From NCBI GenBank assembly GCA_958510875.1, contig OY294067.1, positions 252,417,736 to 252,481,735 of the forward strand: DNA of 64,000 nt, given 5' to 3'. The position numbers and the translations under genes are program-made. The DNA is from Endomychus coccineus (taxonomy: Eukaryota > Arthropoda > Insecta > Coleoptera > Endomychidae). Positions within the stretch are counted from its first letter, which is position 1, and every line of letters starts with the position of its first letter. Below, one piece after another: positions 46,149 through 58,504 of this stretch. The notes beneath the pieces were generated by a model. That model did no database searches. It worked only from the letters and a program-made list of their open reading frames with translations, and had not been told where the DNA came from.

Positions 46149-46175
<27 letters not shown>
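46148..46175. repeat. (AT)n microsatellite
   Basis: AT dinucleotide run at the left edge of the foldback element F4. Confidence 0.9.
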
Positions 46176-46179
<4 letters not shown>

Positions 46180-47400
46180 TATATGCAAGGAATCTTGCGT
46201 AACGGCTAACTCGGTCATTTTTCAACCGATTTAGCTGAAATTTGGACTGAAGGTGTTATGGTCTTAAAACTATCCTCTGAATTTCAGTTGAAAATATTGA
46301 ACTGTTTTCCAGAAATTCAACTTTAAGTCAATTTCTTAGTTATTTTTCAAATTAAGATATCTCATGTCATTTACGTACGATCTGGATCTGGAAAATGTAG
46401 GTATTTGCATATAGTTTTATGTCATGGGAATCATTTTTCAATTTTTTTCTCCGGCCTATATTGGCTATTTTGGTTAATTTGAGATAAATCGAATAACGTT
46501 CACGTGAGGAGCGCGTAACTGGCGAGTTAGAGAAGTGCAAACTGGTTGTACCTAATACGGCTTTACGACGACTTTCCGCGTGCCGTTTTCGCTCCATGTA
46601 GTTAGATTAGGTATCGAACCATGCCCGACGGCCCTTCGGTTTTCGACAAATGTCCATTAAATAGAAAACTTTAATTAAAACAGAAACAGGTACTCTCAGG
46701 TCTCAGTTACGCGTCTAACGTGCGACGTACCAAAGGGAATTTTCTAGCTACTGAAATATACCCGAAGCGGGTGAAAGCTAGCGGCCCACAACCGGAAATA
46801 CTTTATCACAACTGGCGTCGCACGAACGGCGCACGAAACGGTCCCAACATAACAAGACTGAGGTAAAATGTAGAAACTCTAACTGACGCGTAGCGAGCTT
46901 CTCGAGGGAAACGTCAAAATGATTACTTTCCTAGCTAATTACATAGGATGTCTAGCGTTCATGCAATTGTGTTTTCATACAATTTGAACCTTCTAATTTG
47001 GAAATCCCGGAGCCTAAAGCACTTCTGAGCCTCACAAGATTCATATGAAATTGCGAAATTTTGCAATTTTAGAAACTTCAAATCAATTAATTTGACACAA
47101 GTTTTGGGGATATTAATACCGAAAATGATATGGCCAATAAATGAAAAATGAGTTCCATGACATAAAACTATATGCGAATGCCTACTTTTTCTCACAAAGC
47201 AGATTCAGAACGGATGTAAATGACATGAGATATCCTAATTTGAAAAATAACTAAAAAATTGACTTAAATTTGAATTTCTAGAAAACTATCCAATATTTTC
47301 ATTTGAAATTTAGAGTGTAGTCTTGAGACCATAACACCTATTCTCAGTGCAAAATTTCAAATACATACAACTTATAGGAACGGCGCTTTTGTCACACGCA
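46180..47400. mobile_element. Foldback element F4, about 1.2 kb
   Basis: Inverted arms: left 46230-46450 and right 47130-47350. Landmarks shared in inverse are TTAGTTATTTTTCAAATTA, GATATCTCATGTCATTTAC, GCATATAGTTTTATGTCATG and ATTTCAGTTGAAAATATT. The centre 46450-47120 is more GC-rich and has no gene-like frame beyond short ones. The ends resemble the 3' ends of RTE-like/SINE repeats (GCGTAACGGCTAACTCGG at left, GTCACACGCAACCGCACGCA at right). Confidence 0.75.
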
Positions 47401-47409
47401 ACCGCACGC

Positions 47410-50400
47410 AGGCATGCAGGCACGTCACACATAGACTAATACCCCGACTAATACTGTAACATGGTACTCTATATATAAAATCTCTATAAAACTTCACTTA
47501 AGGAATTTATATTATCCCTAATCCTCAATCTATTTATTTATTAACAGTGTGGTCATTTAATTTAGAGAACCATGACACGTTGGAATTTGATCCCAAATGT
47601 TGATTAGCCAGAACAAACGTGAAAAATATCATTGACACTTACCCTTTTCTTTCACAAGACACTTAAGATTTTAACACACTGAAAGGTAAGAGGAAGGGTA
47701 AAACGCTAATATTTATCAGATAAACTCGTACTCAACAACAACAATAAAATATAATGATAAAAAAATAACAATTAAATGATAATGATAATAATGAAGGAAT
47801 GTGTGATAATTAAAGATATTAAAAAGAATATAAAGAATATATATGACTAACTTTATTACTAATAATAATAAAAACTAAGATCAAAATCTATACTCAAATA
47901 AAATACCTAGATAATCTGAATTAACTAAAAGAGAAATAAAACTAAGATTATTAAATTGATACCCAACCAACATGTACCTAGGGGATCGAAACTGAATGTA
48001 ATGATCCGAAAGTATTATTGAACTCAACTTTAATGAAAACTGAAAACAACAACTTTAATAAAAAATCTAAAACAACTCTGTTTTAGCGAAATTCACCCTT
48101 CTTACCAAAAACACTCTGAAGAAACCATCAAGCTAAATTGATTGAGATTAAGTGTCACGTGATTTCTCAAGAGACTAATTCAAGCTAGAAAATATAACTG
48201 CAGGTTTTAGGCATTATCCCTAGTATTTGTAATGCGTCCTTTTTCTCAAGAACAAATCTACAATTCGGAAAAGGATCCCTGAATTGTTTAACCAGTAAGC
48301 GGTAAGATTCCTCTCTTGATGTATCACTTCAGAATGTTTCCAGTGGGAATTTCTGAATCTATCTGTTCTTTTCTAAATATTACTAACTGATTTGAATGTA
48401 CATAAAACATCTCCAGATGGTAAACATTAAGATTTATCATGTAGTTAACCATTAATTTCTCGTCATATATTGGTTATTCATCTTGACAGGTTTATTATAT
48501 CCTATATTACCAAACTTTTGTGAACTTATTGCAACCCTTTTGACCCCATCAGCTATGGTATGATATCACCCTGCTTGAAGCGAGTGTGAATTGTCTTATA
48601 TTTATTTTAGAAATTCCTCCACTTTTATCAAGCTACATTTGTAAATAAAAACATCTGGCAGCCCCTAGATGTTCTTTACTTTTAGATATTTTAATTTTAC
48701 ATGAAATTTTGATTTTCTAAGAATGATTTTGTTTTTAAATATTGGAAATAACCTGTACTAAACCCTTATTGCAATACTAACTGAAACTATAATCTTACAA
48801 TCTATAAATACTTCTCCTTCTTTAGAAGGATTCCTAATCATCTCATTGTTGATACACCATTCAATACAATTCAATAAAGTCTTGACCTCTTCCACTGGTA
48901 TGGACACGGCATATCAGAATAACGCGTTAGTATATTTTGATATGTTTATACTTTAGTAACCATTGTTGTGCAATGAGAAAGTAGAATATCAAGATAAGTT
49001 TAGATTTTTTTTCTAGTCATATTATGAAGATATGCAGTGGGTAATCAAAATTATAATAACTCAATACCTTCTGGAGTCAAATATTAATCCCTACAATTTT
49101 AAAAAGAGGAACGAATCACTTTACAACTATTATAGAAATATAAAAAAAATTCAATTGTGGAAGCCGTTACTTTGTGATAGCTTATCATTTCAATGGAATA
49201 ATGAATAAAACTACTTTCTTTTACTATCACTGATAGTAAAATGAACTAGTTTTATTTATTATTTCGTTAAAAAGAAATATAAAAGTTGTTCCTATATTAA
49301 TAACAATATTTCATTATCCGTGAAATCATTATACTCATTGCCGCTAAGACCGGAAGTACCAAGAAGTGTCAACTGCGTCAGGAAAAACTTGAGATTGTGA
49401 GGAAAAGAACATTGAAAAACGCAACTCTCCATGTTCCAAGTATTTGTAATCGAATTTCATTGGAACATCCGATAATATAGATTCTACCTAGTAAAATTGT
49501 TCCTACTATCAACCTAATTTCAATTTTGGTTGAGTAATCAATCAGATAATGATGCAAGTTCATTTAGGATGTAATTTGTGTATAGAAACTGAATAGCGAT
49601 TCAAGTTATTATCGCATATATGATTTTGGTTTGTAACAATACCTTCATGAGGAACAAAGGCGGCAAACTACCAATATGAGCGTGCTATGACCACCTAGTT
49701 TGATAATTATCATATTTCAATATAATCTGAACAATTATGAAAGTAGCACAACATTCAAAACATGCAATGGCTAGTGACTGCTTAGAATTTTGTATCGGTC
49801 ATGAACAAATTAATATTTCCTTCTATAAATAAATTCAAGAAATTCATAAGAAACCGGTATTGAAGTAAATTCCATTAGAATTATCCCGCATTTATTGAAC
49901 GAAATTCGATCCAGAATAAAATTACAGTCACATTCTATGATTCAAATTCGGTGTCTGATCTTTGTAGAGAAGTAGATAAATTGAATCAGACTCTTATTTG
50001 GAGGGTTCAAATCAAGGCTATAATATCAGAAATATTTATATACAAAAGGTTCAATTTGAGATATTGACGAAATTATAGGTAAATTAAACATAAATTCGTC
50101 CAACTGAAAGGAAAGAAGAGAAGCGTATTGGTTTATCCAAACGTTTAGATTATGTTTGATCTATGATTCCGCACTAAAAGATAGATAAACTATTTTTATA
50201 ACAATAAAATTGCATCATTTTAAATTAACTGTACCTTCTTACATTGTTATGTTACTGAATGTAGTAAATGTAATGAAGTATTAAATCAGTTTTAACCATA
50301 CTATAGATGAATAATAATAAAACATACAATATTGCATAAAAATAAGCCGCTAAGATGATACCTACCAGAAGAAAGTGTGATCAATGGAATAGAAGAATAG

Positions 50401-50550
50401 AAGTTTTTCTCATATAAATATGCCATAATGCTTTGTTACCCGGATAATAAACACCTGTCAAATTTCATCTCAATCGAACGCTACGAAGTCGGTCAAAATT
50501 CACTTGCAAGTTTTCACCCGAACATACAAATAGATAGATCGATAGATAAA
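47410..50550. other. No gene recognised
   Basis: Three kilobases of AT-rich sequence. The only gene-like frame (49378-49563 minus) has no family pattern. Nothing else to report. Confidence 0.35.
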
Positions 50551-50559
50551 CAAGGCATG

Positions 50560-50900
50560 TTGAATAAAATCTTCTAATGATTTAGATACCGCTAATGAAG
50601 CACACTCTGTTTTATACTGACACCTGCTGTTAGGCTGGCGTCCAAAATATAACCTTGTTTTGAACTGATATTTTCTGTCAAATGAACTATCAAAATTTGC
50701 CACAGAGTAAAGACATAACATAGACCGTAACGTGATATCGATGACGTCACTTGAATCTTAAAATAAGAATTTCGGACACCTCTGCGGGTTGAATATATGA
50801 GCGTGATATATATTTCTAACCGGGAAAACACGACTGTTATTATGGTTCTTTGAAGTACTATGATTCCATTTGATAAACTGAAGATGAGTGTCAGAGATAC
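50560..50900 (+). repeat. Interspersed repeat family R, copy 4
   Basis: Shares CACTCTGTTTTATACTGACA, AAATGAACTATCAAAAT and AATTTCGGACACCTCTGCGG with the other copies. The 147-codon minus-strand frame overlapping this repeat (50592-51035) is probably accidental. The flanks (50470-50540 and 51010-51058) have the (GATA)- and TACGTACG-like short repeats often found at TE tails. Confidence 0.55.
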
Positions 50901-50909
50901 CACTAGAAA

Positions 50910-51540
50910 TAGGGCCCACTGCGCCTTAAAACAATACATTTTCACCACTTTAAAGTAACCCGAATTACTTTTTAAAATCATACGACCGAAAGGAACGGCG
51001 CAATCGTCTCCACAGTGAGTTACGCGTACACGCACATACGTACGTATATATATATATCGCTTTTATCACCTCAATTATTTAAAAGGCTGTTTTTAGCTTG
51101 ACAACTTCCTTCCTGGGGCACTTCGGGCTTTTCATTTTTTGGTCAGGGACGCTATCGCATTCTATTTGGGAATGGACAGATTCAAAATATAGTTGGTTTT
51201 TTTCTGGAATATTCAGTTTTTGGATGGTATACAGGAACAATGCTATCATATTGACATTTTAATTCTGACTGCCAGTATTATCAGAAAAAAAAAATGTTCT
51301 CCTGCATCAGTTTCATTGCATACAAATTTGTATATACAAGACGCTATTTCGTTGGAACCTTGACCACCTACTCTTCTCCTTCATGTCACATGACGCAGTT
51401 TACAATTTTTTTGTAGTTAAGGGAAGAGAAATTTTAAACTGCTAATTTATTCTCATAGAATTATTTTTTGTTGGAGTTTTGGGGCAGTATAATTCGTTAT
51501 GATACAGTATAAAACTCGTATAGGTGTCAGTTTCCTTTTA
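50910..51540. other. No gene recognised
   Basis: No supportable feature. Confidence 0.35.
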
Positions 51541-51573
51541 AATCTCTTTATTTTATTTAATTTTTCAACTCCA

Positions 51574-51944
51574 TCATCGAATTTCCTCTGGATTTTCATT
51601 ATGGTATTTGACTTTCCAGTTCTCTGCTGATGTCATGTGTTCGTGCTCATGAAAATCGCGAATACCTTTAAAATCTGTCGAATATATCTCTATGTATCCA
51701 TTCTTTTTAGGCTTAATCTTTTCTTCAATACGTTTTTGTAAACAAAGCTCACACATTTTTTGTAAGTTTGAGTCAATTGGAAATATTCTTTGGTGGTGTC
51801 TTTCCTGCAGTAATTGAAAAGCATTGCCGGAAAAGAATTGATACGTTGGCGAATGCAATTTTTCATTTCTTCTTGTCTTTTTATCCCAAACACATGGCAA
51901 TATTCTTTTACGATATTCACTGTACTTCTATTTTCTACGATCAA
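51574..51944 (-). CDS. Unidentified protein-like frames, possibly a broken gene fragment
   Basis: Two minus-strand frames overlap: one of 108 codons (51900-51574, including FPIDSNLQKMCELCLQKRIE and IEIYSTDFKGIRDFHEHEHM) and one of 84 codons (51944-51690, starting MIVENRSTVNIVKEYCHVFG). Each looks protein-like in part, and the second leads into the first around 51830-51700, which suggests a single protein with a frameshift. The segment has a CxxC and several acidic/basic runs but no domain that I recognise. It could be a transposon-derived remnant. No host-gene context. Confidence 0.25.
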
Positions 51945-51949
51945 GTCAG

Positions 51950-53070
51950 CAAGCTTATCCGATAAACAGAAAACCTTAATTTAAATAATATAACAAGGTC
52001 AAGTAAAAACATAATTATTTAGTACAGTCAACTCAAGTTTATTCCAGTTGTACCGTCATCAATCAAATTGAATGATAACTAAAATGAACCTGTATTGACT
52101 ACTAAACATCTGTGTTTTTACTTACCCTTAATATTATTATTTGAATTGAGTGTCTTCTTGTAAAACAAGTTATAACATTAATTTGGTTCTAGAATTCATA
52201 GAAATCACTATCTGTATATCTTAAACACTAAGAAAGTCTTCTTAACGTTCATAATGATCGTTTCGTGTCACAATACAAGATTATGTTCGTTATGCTATAT
52301 GCTATTGGAGTTTGATATCAGAATCATGCATCTTCGGATACACTATTTATACGCTAATAAGTTCGAGAATATTTCAAGTCTCAGAAAGGTGTAATAGAAG
52401 GTACATCTTTTTTGGTAGTTAGAACAAAGCAACAGTTTCACCATAAAAAACGATAAGCTACATGTCGTTCTGACAGTAAAATGAAACATAGAAATTTGAC
52501 ACCAATGTTGTAAGGAGCACAAAATCATTCCGTAGTTGCATCCTTTTGTTACTATACCTTGGAAATGAGAGTATCAATAATATATGTTTCTTCATAAGAC
52601 ACACTTTAAGCTGTATGCCAATATGTCATGTATCGACAATAGCTCCAAGTGTTCTTTATAAACGGTTTCTCTACTTTCAATCTCTTTTTAATCTAAATAC
52701 ATCAAATTGATATATGAGATATGGAATGAAAAATCTGCAATTTCTAGAGAAGTGATGAACAGCGGAATAACTACTGGGACTTGGTAGACTCAGCGGAACC
52801 GTGACAGTATCTTTTGGCGACCTTCCAGTTACAGCACTCAGTATTGCCATAGCTACTATATCTTTTTTTAATGAAACTTCTACATGAAACGCTTCGAAAG
52901 TATTCAAATTACCTAACCGTCCTAATTTCTATTGAGACTATGATGACATCACAATTACCAAAATACATAAGGTTTATGTACAAAATTATCTACTTTAACG
53001 AATTCTATAGCTTTAACTGACTATCAAATGATCATTTCCACTGAGACATACCTAGTTGAATTACAATTTT
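51950..53070. other. No gene recognised
   Basis: A 76-codon minus-strand frame at 52677-52907 has a protein-like composition but no recognised family. Confidence 0.3.
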
Positions 53071-53079
53071 CATAATGAT

Positions 53080-53340
53080 GGGTTAGGGTTGAAGAGCTAT
53101 AATTTGTATTGCTCTGATCGTAGCCCAAATACTACTAATTATGATAGAGGAGGTGGTGTACCCACAGCTGTAATATCAAATATTTCATCTAGAAGACATG
53201 ATTGAACTCCAGCTAACTAATATTGAATAGCGAATAATAATACTAAATCTCAATGGCAGATAAATAATATTATCCAGTGGATATATTCCACCAAATTCTA
53301 ACACTTATGAATCTCTATTAGAAAGAAAATACTTACTTGC
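53080..53340 (+). mobile_element. Non-LTR endonuclease-domain fragment
   Basis: The plus strand reads YNLYCSDRSPNTTNYDRGGG, then VPTAVISNISSRR and, after frame breaks, GGYIPPNSNTYESLLE. The (Y/F)R(S/T)DR...RGGGVLIAV...YIPP pattern is the N-terminal half of the apurinic-type endonuclease of jockey/CR1 elements. It is followed within 300 bp by a probable 3' end (GGGGTATCCCATGAATAAAA at about 53579), implying a large internal deletion or two separate insertions. Confidence 0.65.
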
Positions 53341-53507
53341 TTATCCCTATAGTCAAGTATCAATTATATTAATTAATGGGATTGACTTGTAAACATATTA
53401 CATAAATAAATAAATTATTGCATTGAATTAGTATTGATATTGTACAATTATGTTAATTTCCTTATATTTTATTCTTTAGGACCAGTATTTATAACATTCT
53501 ATAAATA

Positions 53508-53554
53508 ATATGAACAAATGATAAATACTCCTTGTATTTATCATTTGTTCATAT
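53508..53554. repeat. Perfect 21-bp hairpin
   Basis: ATATGAACAAATGATAAATAC, loop TCCTT, then its exact inverse. Confidence 0.9.
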
Positions 53555-53625
53555 TGTTTATACAGTATCATTTTATTAATGGGGTATCCCATGAATAAAA
53601 AAATAAAAAAAAATATTTTACAAGG

Positions 53626-55050
53626 GAACATTCACGTAATTTGAGTGATGTGTCTATTATTATTAATATCGATATAATTCATTAAATGATTCATATTCAT
53701 GATGATCCCTTTCAGACTTCTTAGCATTCGGAATATACATGTGAGGTTTGACGAAAAAATCAAACCTTAGATAACTTAGAACTTCAGACTCATCATTGTT
53801 ATTGATGTAATTATTGATAGGTGTATAATTATATTTCTTATTATGAATTTTTTATGATTATTTCATAGGTCGTATCAAGTTAAGTAATCAATGTAAGTTT
53901 CATGAAGGTATTATCATCATAATGTTTGAATGAATGAATATATAATGAGGATAATAATAAAACTAATTTATTTCCCAAAAAAGAAATACATATTCCGTAC
54001 ATACTGGAGTTTTTCACTTGAATGAAGTATAGAAAATTAACATACAAACTGTATGCTAGAGAAAATAAATGTGAACATGCGTTTAAATTTAGTGCTTAGC
54101 CTCAGTTGGCTTGAAAGTAAAGAAACTGGATTAATAAAAACAATATTCAACATGTAATACGTTATTTGATAATAGGAGTTTGGGCAATCAGTTTATTAAT
54201 CAAAAATGATAATAGTTTCTCATATCAATGATACTATGTATTTCGAGACAAGCTTCAGTTTTTATCCAGTTTCGTTTTGTGTTTGTGATTGCTTTCAATC
54301 CAAGTGTATGTAGGTTATGGGCTACTCACCATATAGGACTTTTTAATATGGGATCAATTTGAATTCCATCTACTCAAAAAAAATGTCATTTTGTTTTTAC
54401 TGGTATCAAAAATTAACGTCTCAAGGAATCAGATTTCAAATTAATTGACCGCTGGAAAAGTGAACTTTCCAAATGATTGATGATTTATCCGAAAATATCG
54501 AGATAATAATTGAACAAAGTGTAATTAGTTTTTGATACATGACGTGCGATTAAGCGTAGAGTCAAGAACGTGGCGCTTCAAGAACATGTGGCTCGTTTTA
54601 ACCAGCAAGCCCTGGCGTACGTTTTGAGCATGTAAGTGGATTAGTTTGTCAGTGTGAATAGAAAGTCTGTAGATTTCAAGTGAGCATTACGTGGATCGTG
54701 GAATTAAAGAATTTCTGAAAGGATTGATGACAGTGTTAGCTCAGAATGTACAAAATTATGAAAAAGAAAGTGTGTGGCTGTGTATATGAATTTATCGAAG
54801 AAAAGGAAGAAGAATATGGTTGAAAAAATGGATGAAGGGTCTGACTGAATCCAAGTCTTCTAAAATGAAAAGACTATTTTTACTCATCATTTATGAATAG
54901 TTACCTACGTTAGGGTTCGAACCAAATTATAAGTAAAGTTAATATGTAGATACAAGATGTGATATAGATACACACGAACAACATGAAAATTACGGTTTTC
55001 AGAAGACTGTGGAATTATATCAATTGTGAACCATTCTTTCTTTCTAATTC
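53626..55050. other. No gene recognised
   Basis: No supportable coding or RNA feature. Confidence 0.35.
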
Positions 55051-55055
55051 TTTAT

Positions 55056-55421
55056 CTATTTGATACTACATTCTTCAATTCCTAATAATTCATTTATTAA
55101 TGAATATAATAATTTTGTTTTCAATTCCGTTGCATCAAATTTTATACGAGAATCAACATCTTCAAAATATGGAATTTTCTTTATCTCAACGCAAAACCTG
55201 CCAGTTTTAACTTGAAGTTTTCCCATATTATGCCTTTCAGGATGGCGTTCTTTCGCTACCATAATAGAGTACTTGAATGACGGATTTCGTGTCTCTTTCT
55301 GATTTTTCGGAAGAGAGAACAGACTATAAGAAAAGGATAAAACCACCGCCGCCCACTTAGACCTAGTCAAATTTATAACATAGCTCTTATGGGCTTCGAG
55401 TACTCTATTCTTGATCTCCAT
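55056..55421 (-). CDS. Unidentified 121-codon frame
   Basis: One of the longest uninterrupted frames not overlapping a known element. It starts in a favourable context (CCCATGGAGATC) as MEIKNRVLEAHKSYVINLTR and ends LLGIEECSIK. It has mixed composition, no membrane segment of full length and no domain that I recognise. A hydrophobic stretch (AAVVLSFSYSLFSLP) lies at residues 24-38. There is no supporting second exon or polyadenylation signal. It could be a chance frame or an unclassified TE gene. Confidence 0.25.
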   Translation of the reverse strand: MEIKNRVLEAHKSYVINLTRSKWAAVVLSFSYSLFSLPKNQKETRNPSFKYSIMVAKERHPERHNMGKLQVKTGRFCVEIKKIPYFEDVDSRIKFDATELKTKLLYSLINELLGIEECSIK

Positions 55422-55599
55422 GGGTCCTAGTCAATTTGTTTGCAGCTCAAACTAATGCCTGTCTGCTACAATGCACGCGCGCCAACCAGCGGAAACGTGT
55501 TCTTGTCTGCTGGTTTTTGATTTGAATATTTTATCTCGGCCTAGTATATTATGTACACATCAAAATAATCTAGGAGGCCCTATCGAAAATGCCAATATG

Positions 55600-56965
55600 T
55601 TACAAAAAACAGAACAGCATCATCTATAATCTGAAGACATGATTTTACAAGTGTTCTGAATATGCAATATGTTGTGAATTATAGATCAATAGCTATATTG
55701 AATAATTGTTCTGAAGTTTTTGAGATTGTTCTTCACAGAATAATGCTTAGTCATATAAGACCACAATTGCATATCGAACAGCACGGTTTCACTCCGGGTC
55801 GTTCAACGACAACAAACCTTATCTGTATAACACAATTTCTAGCCAAGTCACCAGACAACATAAATAGATGTAATATACACAGATTTTTCGAAAGCATTTG
55901 TCAGGTTGGACCGTGAGATTTTACTTAACAAACTATCGAATTTTGGACCGACATCTAAGTTAATTAATTTCTTTGAATTTTATTCAACCGAAAGAGTTCA
56001 GTATGTTATTTTCCATGACTTTAGGTCAAAGATTCATGTTGCTTTGTCTGGAGTACCACAGGGCAATATCGCTGGACCCCTACTTTTAACGAATAAACGA
56101 CATAGTAGAAATTATTTCTTCCAACATTCTCAAATATGCAGATGACCTGAAAATATGCAGGCTAATTGAGAATATAAGTTACTGTATGTCATTTCAATGT
56201 GAAATCCACGCGCTTGAAATATGGTGCATCAACGATAAGCTAGACCTGAATGCATCAACATTCAGCATAATGTCCTTTACTCGAAAACTAGATATAATCA
56301 TTTACTACTATTCAGTTCATAATCACATTCTTTTTTGGCCGTCTAACATTGAGGATCTAGGCGTCATCTCTAATTCAAAAACTATCATTTATATCACATA
56401 TTTTAGTTTATTCGCAGTAAGCTCGAGTATGCGTCTGTGGTGTGAAGTTCTAATCATCTAACTTATGGATTAAATATTGAGAATATACAGCATAGATTTT
56501 TAAAATATCTATCCTATCGTTTAGATCGTCAGTACCCCGTAACTCATAACGCTATTAAACAGATTCAATTGCAATGACTCGCAGAAAGAACTTGGTAGTT
56601 TTCTTTTATTAGGTAATACACAATGTTATCGATTGTACGGTTATATTGGAGCAAATTGACTTTCACGTACCATCAAAAAATATCCGTACCACATCTACTT
56701 TTCATCCAGCTAGAGCTTATAGTAATTTGTTAAATAAAGCTTTCATGATGTTTGAACTGTTTGATGATATGAAAGATAACCTAGACATATTTGGGTGCAC
56801 TATTAATCCAATAAGGAATTACCTTGCAATCAAATAACAGCTCAGAACATTTATCATGCATTTATCATGTATTTAATTAATCTTGTTGTTACTCTCTTAT
56901 GCCATTCCCTTACCCTGTAACTGGGATTCTTCCTGTTGGGTAATGTATTCGAATAAATAAAAATG
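55600..56965 (+). mobile_element. 5'-truncated non-LTR retrotransposon with intact 3' end
   Basis: Collinear RT and C-terminal domain over 1.25 kb in several frames: NYRSIAILNNCSEVFEIVLH; PQLHIEQHGFTPGRSTTTNL; REILLNKLSNFGPTSKLINF; SKIHVALSGVPQGNIAGPLL; a YADDLK box near 56137 in a shifted frame; CEIHALEIWCINDKLDLNAS; IEDLGVISNSK; RSKLEYASVV near 56410; NIENIQHRFLKYLSYRLDRQ; NFHVPSKNIRTTSTFHPARA; and NPIRNYLAIK just before the stop at 56837. A 3' UTR of about 110 bp ends in an A-rich tail (CGAATAAATAAAAATGAATG). This is the jockey/CR1 order. Frameshifts and stops make it inactive, but the 3' end is intact. Confidence 0.85.
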
Positions 56966-57112
56966 AATGAATAAATAAATATAATTGTATATGAATAAAA
57001 TACTTCTATTCAGATCAGGTTTAAAGAGATTATCTGAATGTTTTCTTTCAGTAGCCATAGCTAGATATTCAACACACTTTAGTAGTCTGTGATTGACTAT
57101 AGGCGGAAACAT

Positions 57113-57655
57113 ATCACTTAGATCTTGAAACTCAATCAAGGGTTATTGGTATGCTTGAACCTGGGGTGAATCAAAAAGCAGCTGCAAAAGTTTTGAACAC
57201 ACGTGAAAGTGTTATCAATCGATAGCAGTTCAGATTTTAACAAGCCGGAGACGTGAGAGAAAAACGTACAGGACGACGGGCAACATTCGCTAATGAATAC
57301 AGATTTATAAGAATCCAAGCTTTGCGAAACAGAAAGACAACCTAATCTCAGCTTTTGATTCAATTGTACACACTGTCGTCCTTCCATTCGCAGAAGAAAA
57401 TTAAGAAAATTGCCTACTCGTGCATGACAATACATGTCCACATGCGGCTAGGGGAAATATTGACATCACCTTTTTGATTCAAATCCCATAGAACTTATTT
57501 GACATATATGCCTGACAGACCTTTCCTGGGAAGAAATGTCCTAATCCAGATATTGTAACAACGTACTGAGTGCGTTGCCATTGACCAGGAAGTATTTGAC
57601 AATTTTCAGTATGCCAGACAGGTATGGAGCAGTCATTTAAATCCGTTAATGGCAT
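57113..57655 (+). pseudogene. Tc1-like transposase remnant
   Basis: Plus strand reads DLETQSRVIGMLEPGVNQKA, AAKVLNTRESVINR (paired-like helix-turn-helix), then a stop, RERRTGRRATFANEYRFIRI and QALRNR, the GRPR-type and FIRxxALRNR segments of insect Tc1 elements. Downstream, blocks resembling the DDE region appear in shifted frames (HVHMRLGEI for the HxA.P.VA motif near 57430; a WDxxGR-like NLxGRNVL near 57525). The region between is deleted. The two minus-strand frames here are shadows. Confidence 0.7.
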
Positions 57656-58109
57656 ACCTTATAATAATATGAGAAGTTCCAGTTTGTCGTTTTTGGATCT
57701 TTCAATCATCGACTGTAGTAACGATGTTTCAGGGAATTGACTTTTTTACTTCCCTCACTATACATAGTATAACAGTGTAAGGGAAGTATTGTAATCGACT
57801 CAAAAAGAAATTCCATTTTCAAAATTGGGCATGAGAATAATAATACCATAATCCTATGTTTAATTTTATTCCAATGGGTTTCATGGCTAACTCGATATTA
57901 AGAATGAATTGATGAGAATGATAAGTAGATATTGTGCATTGTTATTTCGCTACATAATCATTTTTAGTCAAAAACGGTGGCAAACTTTTTGAAGTCTATA
58001 GCCGCTTATATAAGAAATGTGCCCCTGAATTCATTCCTCAATGCATATCATATTTTTGAAGTGAAAACTTCAAACTAAAGAAAAACTAGTTATCTTAATT
58101 TTCATTTAA

Positions 58110-58445
58110 AGATAATAAAATTGTAATTTCGGATGCTGCAACGAGTACAACAACTCCATACTAAACTCCGTAGACAATAGAATCTGTGGCATCGGATTTC
58201 TTCGTTGATTGTCATAATGCTGAGCAACAAAATTTCGTAAGGCAGAAGTTGCATAAAATGAGAACCGATGATATGGGTGGATTACCATACGAGTTAATTT
58301 TAGTTCTTAACCGACCATACATGTTAACTAATAACATAGATGTTGGGGATGGATTGTCCAATGGCACTGTCGGAAAATTGTGTCATGTAGAAAGAGATGA
58401 TACTGATGAAATCATACGAATTTGTATGAAATTCCCAAAATAAAT
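58110..58445 (+). pseudogene. PIF1-like helicase fragment (Helitron-like), copy 2
   Basis: Same fragment as 37110-37480, opposite orientation. It reads DFFVDCHNAEQQNFVRQKLH, GGLPYELILVLNRPYMLTNN, IDVGDGLSNGTVGKL and DDTDEIIRICMKFPK, stopping after FPK. The GTVGKL and MKFPK positions agree better with the family than copy 1. Flanking similarity to copy 1 extends about 80 bp upstream, so both come from the same element family. No helicase core is present. Confidence 0.7.
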
Positions 58446-58504
58446 GGTTACTTCATAATGTCAGTTCTCACTTCTGTCAGCAGGGCTCGGTGACTCCCCG
58501 TATT

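Noticed and set aside
50592..51035. 147-codon minus-strand frame
   Set aside because: It overlaps interspersed repeat family R, whose other copies do not keep the frame; no domain pattern.
57136..57441. 101-codon minus-strand frame
   Set aside because: Antisense of the Tc1-like transposase remnant, whose plus-strand motifs are clear.
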